Shown: piece by piece, positions 9,741 through 20,011 of the stretch
How positions within the stretch are numbered: the first letter of the stretch is position 1
Layout: each line of letters begins with the position of its first letter
Assembly (NCBI RefSeq): GCF_000497045.1
Contig: NW_015961989.1
Location: 558,001 to 622,000 of the forward strand
Source: Kalmanozyma brasiliensis GHG001
Lineage: Eukaryota > Basidiomycota > Ustilaginomycetes > Ustilaginales
Direction: 5' to 3'
DNA length: 64,000 nt
The notes under the pieces: generated by a model
Told to the model about the DNA's origin: nothing
Databases searched by the model: none
Seen by the model: only the letters and a program-made list of their open reading frames with translations
Position numbers and translations under genes: made by a program

Positions 9741-11120
9741 TTACATCATCTCATCCTCTCTCGCCCGGCTCGCATCCAAATCTTCGTCCATCGCACCACC
9801 TTCACTCATCCTCCTCCCACCCTCGTGCGCGTCACCACCGACCGAGCTGCCGCCACGACTCATCCTCCTCGACTCGATGCCACTCCCCAGCTCGAACCCT
9901 TGCACGCTCGGGGGCGCTCTCATACTCCCCAGCGTCTCGGTGCTGTCCACACTGCCCCTTCTCGAAGGCGAGCCGACTGCATATGGAATATCGGATCCTG
10001 TCGGGCTGAGGGGTGGAGTGCTCGTTCCCGTTGTAGCGGCGGTGCTGCCTGCGCGACTGACGTTGTCGAACGCAGTATTGCTACCGAGGCGGGCCGATAG
10101 GCCGGGTGCGAAGGCCAACGGCGTCGACCCACGCGCTGGCAGTGCGAAGGACGGGATCGTGGTGCCGCCCACACCAGCTTCGCCACCCATGAGCTCGCGC
10201 TCGCGCATGCGCTGGCGCTCGATGTACGCTGCTCGGAGGGCCACTTCCTGGTCGTCCGCCGTGCCGGTGCTGCCTGGACCACCGCCACCCGTGCCTGTGG
10301 AGGAGACACTGCCCGCTTCCGACGGCGCGACGGAGGCAACGTTGCGGCCGAGCATGCTGGGTCCTGGCCCTAGGCGCATTGCTGAGTTGAAAGCCTCCGA
10401 TGGCGCATAGCCCGCTGAGAGGGGTGGAGAGGAGCCACGCGCCGAGGCCGAGTAGGCTGAGGACCCCGCGGTGGCCGAGGCGCTGCTGGCGGGAATACCG
10501 TGGTGATCAGATGCGCCGCTGCGAGACGTAGGTGGCTCGACAAATGGACTGACAGGCTCTGAAGGCTCCAAGATGCTCGCTTTGGGCGATGCTGGCGGTT
10601 GGACGGCGACGGAGAACACGGAGGCCTCGCCAGGACTGTGGGGCCGGAAGGCTGGTGTTCGCGGATCCAATTCGGGCGGCACACCTGGTACCGGCGCTCC
10701 TCCTTCGCCAAAAGCCCCCACGCTCGTGTGACCCGTCTCGAGGCTCTGTGCGCCTCCATCCGCGTCGGACGAGGTCTGCATGTCGGTATCGGCTGCGTGC
10801 GGATCGATGTGTCGCCCTGGCAGACGGATGCCCGGTGCTAGCTGATCCGCATTGGGGATGCGCTCCAGATTGTCGGCGGTTAAAGCTCGACCTCGTCTGT
10901 ATTCGGCGACGGGATCGTAGGGCTGACCGGCATCGCCAGCGGGAATGAAACGGGCGGCGGATGAGGAACCTGCAGCTTCATCGATCTGGTTGAGCTGCGA
11001 AGGGCGCTGTTGGAGATGCGACGTCTTGTTGTACTTGCGTGCGGACGAGTCGTCCCGCATCGACTCGTCTTGCGCCATGACGCTGTCGGGCAGCGTGTCG
11101 GATGGTCGTTGCAAGGACAT
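9741..11120 (-). CDS. Hypothetical Ser/Gly/Pro-rich protein
   Basis: A 459-residue intronless frame from an ATG at 11120, covering nearly the whole interval between the Mpv17-family gene and BCP1. No domain is recognised. The N-terminal 150 residues are polar and contain PYDPVAEYRRGRALTADNLE; the middle is Ser/Ala/Thr/Gly-rich; and a short helical, charged segment (DDQEVALRAAYIERQRMRER) stands out near residue 290. The C terminus is Arg/Gly/Asp-rich. Many SP and TP pairs (TPPLSPTGS, SPSRRGS) suggest phosphorylation by proline-directed kinases and make a largely disordered regulatory protein likely. No signal peptide or membrane segment. It converges with the Mpv17-family gene, leaving 125 bp between stop codons. 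Confidence 0.7.
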   Translation of the reverse strand: MSLQRPSDTLPDSVMAQDESMRDDSSARKYNKTSHLQQRPSQLNQIDEAAGSSSAARFIPAGDAGQPYDPVAEYRRGRALTADNLERIPNADQLAPGIRLPGRHIDPHAADTDMQTSSDADGGAQSLETGHTSVGAFGEGGAPVPGVPPELDPRTPAFRPHSPGEASVFSVAVQPPASPKASILEPSEPVSPFVEPPTSRSGASDHHGIPASSASATAGSSAYSASARGSSPPLSAGYAPSEAFNSAMRLGPGPSMLGRNVASVAPSEAGSVSSTGTGGGGPGSTGTADDQEVALRAAYIERQRMRERELMGGEAGVGGTTIPSFALPARGSTPLAFAPGLSARLGSNTAFDNVSRAGSTAATTGTSTPPLSPTGSDIPYAVGSPSRRGSVDSTETLGSMRAPPSVQGFELGSGIESRRMSRGGSSVGGDAHEGGRRMSEGGAMDEDLDASRAREDEMM

Positions 11121-11750
11121 GATGCCCAGTGAGTGCGCTGTTCCTGCGTCCAGGTGATGCCTATGGTTTGGTTGCTACGCAACAGATGAAAGTCAGTGTG
11201 AGCTCGATGCACTGTTTCAAAGGATGCGATTGTCCAAGTGTGGCTCAGTGCCTGAAAGCTTGAGTTTGAGAGCGGTGAGGTTGAGGTTGAGGTTGAGGTT
11301 GAAGATGAGGGTGTGATAGGCGTCGCGTGAGAGGTAAATTAGGCGCTTTCCGCTCGCTCGCTTGGCACCGAGCGCAAAAAGATCAACTCAACAGCGCACG
11401 GTTCCGCTCAGCTGCCCAAAACCCTGGCGAAGCTGCTAGCATTTTCAGGGCCGCCCTACTGCGCTTCATGTCCTCTCTCGTTCCATACAGGCCATCGAAC
11501 GGTCGTCAGAGATACCAGCGGCTATATCAAGATTTTGCCTGTGGAGACTATATGAAAGAAGCATCAAAGGCCGACCGAGAAGCGTCGTTGAAGGCTGTCG
11601 GCCGTGTGAACTCTTTTTCTCCACATCGGAACGAGACGCCCGAGATCCGAGCCAAAACCTGGAAATTTTTGGCAAGAAGGCAACCTTCTACAGTAGCTTC
11701 TCTCTGCTCTCGACGTACCACTACGAATCCAGCAGTCAAGCACTTTCACG
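11121..11750. promoter_or_regulatory. Divergent intergenic region upstream of BCP1
   Basis: A 630 bp spacer between two divergent genes. It contains a hexamer repeat, (GAGGTT) about five times at 11276-11304, and GGAAATTTTTGG at 11661-11672, 79 bp before the BCP1 start. The latter resembles the yeast rRNA-processing element and sites upstream of other ribosome genes in this window. Confidence 0.5.
11276..11304 (+). repeat. Short hexamer tandem repeat (GAGGTT)n
   Basis: About five uninterrupted GAGGTT units in non-coding DNA between the Ser-rich protein gene and BCP1. Perfect units suggest slippage; no function is implied. Confidence 0.85.
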
Positions 11751-12758
11751 ATGCCCATCGACACAAAACGCAAGGCTGAGGACGACGAGCCGAGGCCGGA
11801 AGGCTCGGACTACGACAGCGATGGCTCCGAAGAACCCGACTTTATCAATGTCGACTTCGATTTCCGTGCACCGGAAGAGATCGACTTTCTCGCGCTCAAG
11901 CGACTTTTGCAACAGCTGTTCTACACGCACAACACCAAGTTGGATCTGTCGGCGTTAGCGGACCACATTGTCAAGACATCGACCACGCAGGGCGTGGGCA
12001 CGACCATCAAGGTGGTCGACGACGAGGATCAGGACCCTTATGCGTTTGTGTCTACCATTCAGCTGTCGAGCGAGAAGAAGGCTGGGCTGGAGGCGGCCAA
12101 CAGCCTGACAAAGTATCTGCTGGAGGTGTCGTCCAAGCCGTCGAGCAAGTCAGTGCACGATGTGATCAAGAGCGCCGCCTCGAGCACGTCGACCAACGCC
12201 CCCGTGATCGCCGTGCTGCACGAGCGGATGGTCAACATGCCACCCCAAGTCGCTCCGCCACTGTACAAGATGCTACTCGAAGAGCTGAAAGCCTCGCTGT
12301 CGTCGACATCTGCACCGCAACCATCGCACTACCTGTTCTTCTCGCGTGTCTTCTCCGCCGATGCCTTCTCGGATGACGAAGCGATGGACGAAGACGACGA
12401 CGACGAGCCATCCGGTCTGGCAGGTGCGCGAAAGAGGAAAGCCAAGCTGGCGCGTCGGGAAGCCAAGAAGGCCGGTGCCAAGAAGGACGCTCCCAAGACT
12501 CGAGCCATTTCGGACGGGATGGGGTTGAGCGGAGCCGAGTCGTCAGGGGACGAACAGTTGGGTCTGTTCCATCCGGAAGACATCGCGATTTCCAAGGTTG
12601 CGAGCCACTCGCTTACGTATCGCTTCCCGCCGCCTGCCGATGCCTCGGATAGCTTTGAGGCGCCGCTGTTTGGAAGGGTCGCTCTGGTCCCGGCGGGGAA
12701 GATGGAGACTCTGCTGCAACAGATTGAGGCGGATCTGTCGATGCCCATGCCCCAGTAA
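11751..12758 (+). CDS. BCP1: BCP1/BCCIP family protein (Rpl23 chaperone, nuclear export)
   Basis: A 335-residue intronless protein. The conserved N-terminal block FINVDFDFRAPEEIDFLALK, then LLQQLF, LADHIVKTSTTQGVGTTIKV and DPYAFVSTIQL match the BCP1/BCCIP family. The second conserved part (HERMVNMPPQVAPPLYKMLL, PSHYLFFSRVF) and an acidic plus Lys-rich internal segment (DDEAMDEDDDDEPS, then a basic run) are also in place. The basic run is a likely nuclear signal. Yeast Bcp1 is a nuclear protein acting as a chaperone for ribosomal protein Rpl23 and in export of the lipid kinase Mss4. Length is close to the family norm. An AAATTTTT element lies 79 bp upstream. Confidence 0.92.
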   Translation: MPIDTKRKAEDDEPRPEGSDYDSDGSEEPDFINVDFDFRAPEEIDFLALKRLLQQLFYTHNTKLDLSALADHIVKTSTTQGVGTTIKVVDDEDQDPYAFVSTIQLSSEKKAGLEAANSLTKYLLEVSSKPSSKSVHDVIKSAASSTSTNAPVIAVLHERMVNMPPQVAPPLYKMLLEELKASLSSTSAPQPSHYLFFSRVFSADAFSDDEAMDEDDDDEPSGLAGARKRKAKLARREAKKAGAKKDAPKTRAISDGMGLSGAESSGDEQLGLFHPEDIAISKVASHSLTYRFPPPADASDSFEAPLFGRVALVPAGKMETLLQQIEADLSMPMPQ

Positions 12759-14991
12759 TCAGATCTATTGTTCTGTGAACGTCTCTTGTCTGTTGAAAGT
12801 TCTGCGTCGTGAAGCTTTGTGACGACCGACTATCGCCGTCAGTGGCAAAAGTCATCGACAAACACATCGAATAGGTGATGAGAATGATTCTAGGCCACTT
12901 GGAAAAAAGCAGCAGAAATTAAGGTCCAGAAAAGAGAGCACGCAGCCGATTTGGTACAGGTTGCTTGTCTGGGGCAGGTTTCAGCATCGAGCAGAAGGTC
13001 CAGCACCGCCCCAGCGAGATCATGCTGACCCGCGGGACAAGGTCATCGGGAAGACGGGGCCCATCCAATGCTTCGGTCATAGATGGAAAGCCGACGCCGG
13101 CTCCTGCGTCACAAAGAAGCTGTGTACCAAGCAGCGCAGACCAATAGCCGGTGAAGGCTATGCAATTCTGACATACGGACTCGCCCAGGAGGAGACGCTC
13201 TGATGCGCCTTAGGAGAATCCCTTTGAGGCCGAAGCGACTGCCAGCAAGACGAGATCTTGGGCGCATCAAGACGAGCTGCATGCTTAGCTCCTTTTGACA
13301 GCTTTCTTTACAAAAGCTCGCTCTTATCTTGAGCGGAAGCGGGGGTTGAAAACCGCGACGATTCAGTGCTTCTTTTCGGTGTCTGCAAAAGAATCCGCTC
13401 GGGACCCTGCTTGCCGATCTCCTGCTGCCGTCGGCACTCGGTGAGAGCCGTCGTGAATCTGACCATTCATCACAGCGCTCGCAGTTGTAGCTTTGAATCA
13501 GACGTTGGTATCCAAGCCGCTACACACTGTCGAACTTCAGCTCACCTGAATCAATCGAACGAGATACTGGCTTTTTGACCTTCGGAATTGCCATAGGAAG
13601 GTCGGTCATCGCGTCTGTGAGTGCATAAGCGAGATGGCTTTCTCTCGGGCGCGAGACCGTCGGCTGATCTCCTTCCGACAGATTCATGCGCGCCTGTCTG
13701 AGTGTTGGTCTCTGTCACGTCACGCTTTGTTGGCGAAGATGCTTCTCGCTGATCATCAGTCTTGGCACCCTACCTCAATCTCGTCGGGTGCTAAGCGAAG
13801 TCACAATCAGAGTTATTGCCAGCACACGCATACAATCGACTTATTCTTGGTAGCCCTGTGTCGGCTCCTCCGCAATGTTGCGACTCCAAAGATACGACGT
13901 GCATCGGAAGAGACCGATGCGACTCCGTTGCTTCTTCAACGCCGAGGTAAGGTCGGCTGACAGAGTCATATCGACGCGAACTGTGGCAATGGCGGTGGAT
14001 CCGACTGTCGCGTTCACACGGCCCCCCGATGAAGCCGAAGCAGATTGGGTCATTCGTTCCCACGCTCTCGTCGATCCACCAGCCTTGGTCGATTGACTCG
14101 TGGATTGCGCCATTGCATTGCTTTGCTTTGCCACGCAACCGTATCCTCTACCAAAGGATCGACGCTCATCAGCTCATTGTCGGCGCTCAACGAGAGGCGG
14201 TGGTATATGCACTTGTTCTCACGCGGTCGTGCTTAGGGAGGCGGCAACGGTATCGCCCACACTTGCTCACGCGTCCGTGGCAAAGGGTGAATTGGGTCCC
14301 ACTCGTCATGAAATGACAGCCTACAGTAGTGCGCTTTCGGACCCTCGGGTCGCCACTCGTCTGCCACTTTAGCGCATGCACGCACCCGACTCATCCCAAC
14401 TCCGCCCCTCCATCTTCCACCGAGAACACTCGCTTGGCATCGGAAGCCCTCGTTCCATATCGACCTTGCGCCATGTGGCCGTCCTTCATCCATCTGTCAA
14501 CTCGCCACCCGCATTGTTGCATAGGCGTGCTCAGTGGGACAGCAAGTACAGCCTGTGCAGCCCAGCCTCGAAGGTGCAACCCCACACCAGACCCAGCGCG
14601 CATACAGCCGCGGTTGAGCTCGTCTCCCCTTGGCTCCTATCTCCAGCCGTCGCCGAGTTAGCTTCTCTACACGAGAGCGGTCCTCTCACTGGACTAGCCG
14701 CGCCCACTCAACGCTCGCACCCAGACCTTCCTCGCTGATAACCGGTTGAGTTATAAATATGCTCCCCTCCGAGCATCACCGTTCCGTCCTGTTTCGTCCC
14801 CTCATCCCGTTCGCGGTCGCTTCAAGTTCCCCCTTCCCTCCTCCACTCCCCTTCCCCCTCTTCCTTCCTCGCTGAGGCAAGACACGCCCCCAGTCGTGGT
14901 CTGCAATCGCTCTAGCTCTTTCTCACTTACGCTCCTTACCACATCTTCCTGGTAGAAGATTCGCTAGAACCACGGACCCTTCTCTAGAACC
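12759..14991. other. 2.2 kb gene-free region upstream of the protease gene
   Basis: No frame on either strand looks like a protein: short, Ser/Arg-rich, with matching antisense frames. The last 250 bp are promoter-like, with a TATA box at 14752 and a long C/T-rich leader. The rest shows no tRNA, repeat or transposon remnant that I can recognise; part may be extended regulatory DNA of the secreted protease. Confidence 0.45.
14752..14759 (+). promoter_or_regulatory. TATA box of the subtilase gene
   Basis: TATAAATA, 233 bp before the start codon, followed by a strongly C/T-rich stretch at about 14765-14880. A TATA box plus pyrimidine tract is typical of strongly and conditionally expressed fungal genes. 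Confidence 0.6.
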
Positions 14992-17900
14992 ATGAAGTTC
15001 CTCTCTCTCGCTGCGGCCGCCGCCAGCGCCGGTCTGCTCCTTCTCGGCACCGCCGTTGAAGCCGCCAACAGCCCCGCCAGCGTTGCCGGTCCCAAACCCA
15101 TTACCGGTCCTGCCGTCCCTCCCAACGCACCCGCCACCGTCAAGAACAGCAAGTCCAAGGTGGCCCAGCTGGAAAAGTACCAGTACCTCCCCCGCGGCTA
15201 CATCGTCGAGCTCGAATCCTCTTCGGACCAGTCTGGCAAGCGCGACAACCCGCACGCCGACCTTCACGATCATCTCTCCAAGCGTGCTGGTCCTTACAAG
15301 ACACGCTACGAGTACAATGACCCCAAGACCTTTGTCGGCATGTCGGTCGTCCTCGACAGCGAGCAGGACTATCATTCGCTCGTCTCTGCTCCCGGTGTCA
15401 AGGCCGTCTACCGCACCAGACTCCACTCCATCCCCGCTTTCGAGGCGGTCACCGTCTCGGAAGACTTTGTCAAGGCTGCTACCGGCAGGGACGGTGCCTC
15501 TGCTGCCAATGCTTCCCGCAAGAGGCGTCGCGACCAGCCCAAGAACGCCGAGCAGGGCTACACCGACACCTTCTCTCCTCACGTCATGACCGGTGTCGAC
15601 AAGGTCCACGCACAGGGCTACCTCGGCAAGGGCCAGGTCGTTGGTATCATCGACACGGGTGTCGACTACACCCACCCTGGTCTCGGCGGCAAGCCGGGCA
15701 ACAAGCCTTGCTTCGGCGCCGGCTGTCTCGTCTCGGGCGGCTACGACTTTGTCGGTGACGCCTACAATGGAACCAACACGCCTGTCGCCGACGATGATCC
15801 CTTCGACTGCGGTGGACACGGAACGCACGTCGCCGGTATCGTTGCTGCCAACGACACTGCGCTCGGCTTCACCGGTGTTGCACCTCATGCTAACATTCAC
15901 GCCTACCGTGTTTTCGGCTGCTCAGGAAGCAGTGCGGACGACATTATCATCGCAGCTCTGCAGAGGGCCTTCTTCGACGGCTGCGACGTAATCAGTCTTT
16001 CGCTCGGCGGTCCTGGTGGCTGGAGCGAGGCTGCTTCGTCTGCTGTGGCCGGTCGAATCGCTGCCCTTGGTACGCCCCTCGCCATTGCCCAGGGCAACGA
16101 CGGTGCTTATGGAATGGCCTACTCCTCGTCGCCTGCTACTGGTGATCTCGTCATGAGTGTCGGCTCGGTTCAGAACGTCGATCTCACCGGTATCAGCGTC
16201 AAGATTGTTCCCGACACGCTCAGCCGCAAGAACGTCACCCTGCTCAAAGGTTCGCCCTTCACATTCGCTGATGGCCAGTCCAAGGTCCTCGAAGTCTACC
16301 CGACCTCGAACAGCCTCACGGTCACCGACGACGCCTGCTCTCCTCTGCCCGACTCGACACCTGATCTCTCCAACAAGGTCGTCCTCGTCGGTCGCGGTAC
16401 CTGCCTTTTCGCCACCAAATTTGCCAACATCAACGCCAAGGGCGGCAAGTACGTCATTGTCTACAACTCGATGGCGTCCATCACGTACGTCGAGTCGAGC
16501 GTTCCCGGTCAGCAGGCTGGCTCCATGACGCGTGACGACGGTCTGTACCTCAAGCAGCAGATCAACAACGGCGTCAAGCTCTCGCTCGATTTCTCCACGA
16601 GCAGGATCTCGACCATCCCGGACACCGCTACGGGTGGCCTTATGAGCTCCTTCTCCACCTACGGCCCCACCTACGAGAACCGCCTCGACAACCCGACTGT
16701 CTCTGCGCCCGGTGGCAACATTCTCAGCACGTGGCCTCTGGCGAAGGGAGCCTACACGATCATCTCGGGCACCTCGATGGCGACGCCCTTCATGTCTGGC
16801 TCGATCGCTGTGTTCCAGTCCGCCCGAGGCAAGACGGACCCGGCGACGCTGCTCAGCATCTTTTCCGGCGCCGCTACCCCGCTCAGCAACACCACCAATG
16901 GAACGATTTTTGAGACCGTCGCCAAGCAGGGTACGGGACTGGTGGATGTGGAAAAGGCCTTGTTCCAGCAGATCGTGCTCAGCCCGTCGACGATCGAGCT
17001 CAACGACACGGCGCACTTTAACGGCACCCAGACGATCACTGTCAAGAACCTGGGCGGTAAGCCGCTCACCTACTCGCTGAGCCACATCCCCGTGGGGACG
17101 GTGCAGTCGCAGGAGGACGACTCGATTTTCTTCATCAACGGCCCCGTGCCGCTCAATGCGCAGTACGCCACCGTTGCGCTCAACAAGAAGTCTCTCACTG
17201 TCCCCGCCAAGGGCAGCAGCACGTTCACCGTCACCGTCACCCCTCCCTCGGGGCTCAACAGTGAAAAGCTTCCCTTTTACTCTGGATACGTCCATCTGGA
17301 GCCCACCTCCACCGGCTATTCTGCTGCCAACATCGCCTACGGCGGCTACGCTGCTGACACGTCCAAGACTCAGATCCTGGACAACACGAGCGACCTCTTT
17401 GGCGTCGGCTTGCCCGTCCTTGCCAGCGCAGATGGAAACACCTACATCGAGGGCGACAACACGAGCTACAGCCTCAGCAACGTCGCTGCCTGGCCGCAGT
17501 TTGTCTACCGTCTCAACTACGGTACGCCGTACCTGCAGATCGACATTGTCAATGCGACGACGGACTTCACTCCGACGTACAACGTCGATGGAAGCTTCAA
17601 TGGGAAGAGTAAGCGGGCAGCGGTGATGGGTCACAAGCGGTTTGTGCACCATCGACGACAGAATGCGGGGCAGAAGAAGCCTTCGCCCGTGCCTGGACCT
17701 GGCGGACCTAGTGGACCCAAGGATGGACCTGGTGGTCCTAAGAAGGGTCCTGGTGGTCCTGGGGGTCCTGGAGGCCCTGGAGGCCCTGGTGGACCCAAGG
17801 ACGGTCCTGGCAAGCCCAACCCCAAACCCAAACCCGGTCCCTCCCCTTCGCCTGCAGGACCGCAGTTCTCGGACGTCAAAACCGTCGGCATGCTCGGCAA

Positions 17901-18123
17901 CGCCTACTGGTCCGGCCGCAACTCGGCCACCGGCGCCCTGGCGGACAACAGCTACAACGTCCAACTCGTCCAGCCCTCGCTGACGCTGCCCCAGAACGGA
18001 AGCACCACGCTCACGCCGGGTACCTACAAGGTGCTCCTGCGCGCACAGCGCGTGCTCACCGATCGAAACGCCGAGAGCAGCTACGAGAGCTACTTGTCGC
18101 ACGCTTTCACCGTCACTGCATAG
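14992..18123 (+). CDS. Secreted subtilisin-like serine protease (S8A, PA-domain type)
   Basis: A 1043-residue intronless protein. Signal peptide 1-24 (MKFLSLAAAAASAGLLLLG). An inhibitor-I9-like propeptide runs to about residue 185, ending near a dibasic Kex2-type site (ASRKRRRD). The catalytic triad is Asp221 (GIIDTGVDYTHPG), His276 (GGHGTHVAG) and Ser595 (SGTSMATPF). A protease-associated insert (about 430-540, VVLVGRGTCLFATKF) lies between His and Ser, as in Vpr-like subtilases, followed by Fn3-like beta domains to about 860. A Gly/Pro-rich collagen-like hinge (about 900-955) leads to a final beta domain ending LSHAFTVTA. No membrane anchor. It should cleave proteins outside the cell. It lies two genes upstream of MSH2 with another secreted hydrolase (RNase T2) between. 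Confidence 0.94.
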   Translation: MKFLSLAAAAASAGLLLLGTAVEAANSPASVAGPKPITGPAVPPNAPATVKNSKSKVAQLEKYQYLPRGYIVELESSSDQSGKRDNPHADLHDHLSKRAGPYKTRYEYNDPKTFVGMSVVLDSEQDYHSLVSAPGVKAVYRTRLHSIPAFEAVTVSEDFVKAATGRDGASAANASRKRRRDQPKNAEQGYTDTFSPHVMTGVDKVHAQGYLGKGQVVGIIDTGVDYTHPGLGGKPGNKPCFGAGCLVSGGYDFVGDAYNGTNTPVADDDPFDCGGHGTHVAGIVAANDTALGFTGVAPHANIHAYRVFGCSGSSADDIIIAALQRAFFDGCDVISLSLGGPGGWSEAASSAVAGRIAALGTPLAIAQGNDGAYGMAYSSSPATGDLVMSVGSVQNVDLTGISVKIVPDTLSRKNVTLLKGSPFTFADGQSKVLEVYPTSNSLTVTDDACSPLPDSTPDLSNKVVLVGRGTCLFATKFANINAKGGKYVIVYNSMASITYVESSVPGQQAGSMTRDDGLYLKQQINNGVKLSLDFSTSRISTIPDTATGGLMSSFSTYGPTYENRLDNPTVSAPGGNILSTWPLAKGAYTIISGTSMATPFMSGSIAVFQSARGKTDPATLLSIFSGAATPLSNTTNGTIFETVAKQGTGLVDVEKALFQQIVLSPSTIELNDTAHFNGTQTITVKNLGGKPLTYSLSHIPVGTVQSQEDDSIFFINGPVPLNAQYATVALNKKSLTVPAKGSSTFTVTVTPPSGLNSEKLPFYSGYVHLEPTSTGYSAANIAYGGYAADTSKTQILDNTSDLFGVGLPVLASADGNTYIEGDNTSYSLSNVAAWPQFVYRLNYGTPYLQIDIVNATTDFTPTYNVDGSFNGKSKRAAVMGHKRFVHHRRQNAGQKKPSPVPGPGGPSGPKDGPGGPKKGPGGPGGPGGPGGPGGPKDGPGKPNPKPKPGPSPSPAGPQFSDVKTVGMLGNAYWSGRNSATGALADNSYNVQLVQPSLTLPQNGSTTLTPGTYKVLLRAQRVLTDRNAESSYESYLSHAFTVTA
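17692..17862 (+). repeat. Gly-Gly-Pro coding repeat in the protease hinge
   Basis: Imperfect 9-bp units of the GGTCCTGGT/GGACCTGGC type encode repeated GPGGP and GPKDGP, then KPNPKPKPGPSPSP. The unit and codons vary, so the tract is not a simple recent slippage product. It separates the protease core from the C-terminal domain. Confidence 0.8.
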
Positions 18124-18989
18124 AAGGATGTAGAGCTAGATTGCGGTGGAAGCAAACTGTACACTTTCTTCAAGGCCTGAGCTGTGTGATTGAGTGTTGG
18201 TCGTGAATGAGTAAGTCGAAGGCTTTTGCGGAATAGGGGCCGACGTTGGCCGACTGTTTGGGGGCTGCTTGACGCACCAGCATGAGCGCACTTCCAGGCG
18301 CTCGTCGTGTCCCACGCAGCCTAAGCGAATGTCAACGTTGTGCGGGGTCAGCGACGAAGCCCACGTTGGGGGTCCTCCTGCAGGCGAACGTCGTCCTAAC
18401 AGTGGCGGCTGTTCGGAACGCGGAGGAGCAACGTGTGGAAGCAACCTTCCAAAGGCGGAGTTTGTGGGTTGCGGCTCTTACCGCTCGTGCAGGGGAGGAA
18501 GGAAAACGTTGACGTGCCCGCATGATCCGCACAAGCGCTCTTCCAGCCTTAGGCGACGCTCAGTGCTCAAGAACGTGCACCCTGCAATGGAGTGAATTTG
18601 GAATCAACTCGCTTCGAGAAGCTCACCTTTGTTCTGGAAGGCAAGCAGCCGCACCGCAGGCAGCAGCGCGCCGCCCACGGCCATCTCCGTAGCTAGCTAC
18701 CAGCCTCGGTTAGCAATCTTCCAAATTTCTCGCCTGGCTGCATGAGAGTGACAAGCGAGATTGCGGACGGAGACTGAATCCTAAGCCTGTCAGGTTCGGC
18801 GGGTGGCCTTCCGAGCGTAGCGAGACCCTGGTCGAGCACAGGAACGTGCGTCCTGCTGCGATTGCCACCATCTCTTGCTTTCAGAGCGTGTAGCCGAGTA
18901 TGACCCTGTCTAGCAGGTGAGTAGGGTGCGCTGTCTGCTCCTTGAGACATCCTTCTTTAAGCAGGCCCATCCGCATATAAGCTCGACCC
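18124..18989. other. Intergenic region between the protease and RNase T2
   Basis: No convincing coding frame. The end nearest RNase T2 carries CATATAAGC at about 18974, a probable TATA box for that gene, cut off by the run of N. Confidence 0.45.
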
Positions 18990-19020
18990 NNNNNNNNNNN
19001 NNNNNNNNNNNNNNNNNNNN
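18990..19020. other. Assembly gap (31 N)
   Basis: Thirty-one undetermined bases end three bases before the RNase T2 start codon. The true length and content of this leader are unknown. Confidence 0.99.
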
Positions 19021-19023
19021 AAA

Positions 19024-19917
19024 ATGAAGTTCACCCCCCTCATCGTCCTGGCGACGACCCTTTCGGGCGCCTTTGCCCAGAAGAACCCCCTCGCCTCCCT
19101 TGGTCCGCTCGGCAAGCTCGGCGCCAAAGCCTCCGACGCAGCCACCTGCGCCATCGCCTCGTCGCAGCTCTCGTGCCACGCCTCGTACGACATCCCTGCC
19201 TCCTCGTCCGCCAACTGCTGTTTCAACGGTGCCATCTCTGAGGGGGACAAGCAGTCGGGTCTTGTCCTGTCCACTTCCTTCTGGACAACCACCGCGGCGG
19301 ACCCCGCTAACAACGGTCCCAAGGACTCGACCACGATCCACGGTCTCTGGCCGGACTACTGCGACGGCACCTACCCTGCGTTCTGCTCCAACGCCTCCGG
19401 CATCCCCGAGTACACCGGTGCGCAGATCGAGGCCGTGATGCAAAAGTACGACCCGGCGCTGTTCGCTTACTACCAGACCTACTTCAAGGACCTCAACGGC
19501 GACAGTGCCGACTTTTTGGAGCACGAGTACAACAAGCACGGCACGTGTTTTACTACGATGCGTCCCACCTGCCAACCCGCCCTCCCCTGGATCAGCAAGC
19601 CCGACTTCGCCGTCTTGAACTACTTCCGTCAGATCGCTCATAAGTTTGCCGAACGACCGACGTACAACATCCTCGCCAACGCGGGAATTGTTCCCAGTGC
19701 CACCCAGAATTATACTCTGGTGCAAGTCCAGGATGCTCTGAAGAAGGTGCATGGTGGTACCCCGTACGTCGGCTGCAACAAGAAGACCGGAGCATTGAGC
19801 GAGTTCTGGTTCTATTGGAATGTGAGGGGCCAAGTCAACTTCGGTCTGTACGAGCCGGTTGAGAGTACCACCAAGAGCAACTGTCCCGCCAGCCTCAGGT
19901 ACCTCCCCAAGCCCTGA
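19024..19917 (+). CDS. Secreted ribonuclease T2
   Basis: A 297-residue protein with signal peptide (MKFTPLIVLATTLSGAFA, cut before QKN). Both active-site blocks are present: TIHGLWPDYCDG with His106, and FLEHEYNKHGTC with Glu168 and His172, the spacing of RNase Rh. Ten or more cysteines fit the disulfide pattern of fungal T2 enzymes. The enzyme cleaves single-stranded RNA through 2',3'-cyclic phosphates, outside the cell or in the vacuole. Smut fungi are known to secrete T2 nucleases that scavenge or degrade extracellular RNA during plant colonisation; which of those this corresponds to cannot be decided here. The ATG directly follows a sequencing gap, but the signal peptide supports this start. 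It converges with MSH2, leaving 94 bp. Confidence 0.95.
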   Translation: MKFTPLIVLATTLSGAFAQKNPLASLGPLGKLGAKASDAATCAIASSQLSCHASYDIPASSSANCCFNGAISEGDKQSGLVLSTSFWTTTAADPANNGPKDSTTIHGLWPDYCDGTYPAFCSNASGIPEYTGAQIEAVMQKYDPALFAYYQTYFKDLNGDSADFLEHEYNKHGTCFTTMRPTCQPALPWISKPDFAVLNYFRQIAHKFAERPTYNILANAGIVPSATQNYTLVQVQDALKKVHGGTPYVGCNKKTGALSEFWFYWNVRGQVNFGLYEPVESTTKSNCPASLRYLPKP

Positions 19918-20011
19918 ACCTCTCTTAGAACGGAATCGTAACGCAGTCAAGTGTGCTTCCCCACGTGTCGATGTGATGTGTGATATTGAACTGTGCGAAC
20001 CCAAAATGCGA

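Noticed and set aside
15922..18102. A 726-codon minus-strand frame opposite the protease
   Set aside because: Composition (Arg/Val/Asp-rich, no domains) is the antisense shadow of a GC-rich coding sequence; the plus strand has the full catalytic triad.
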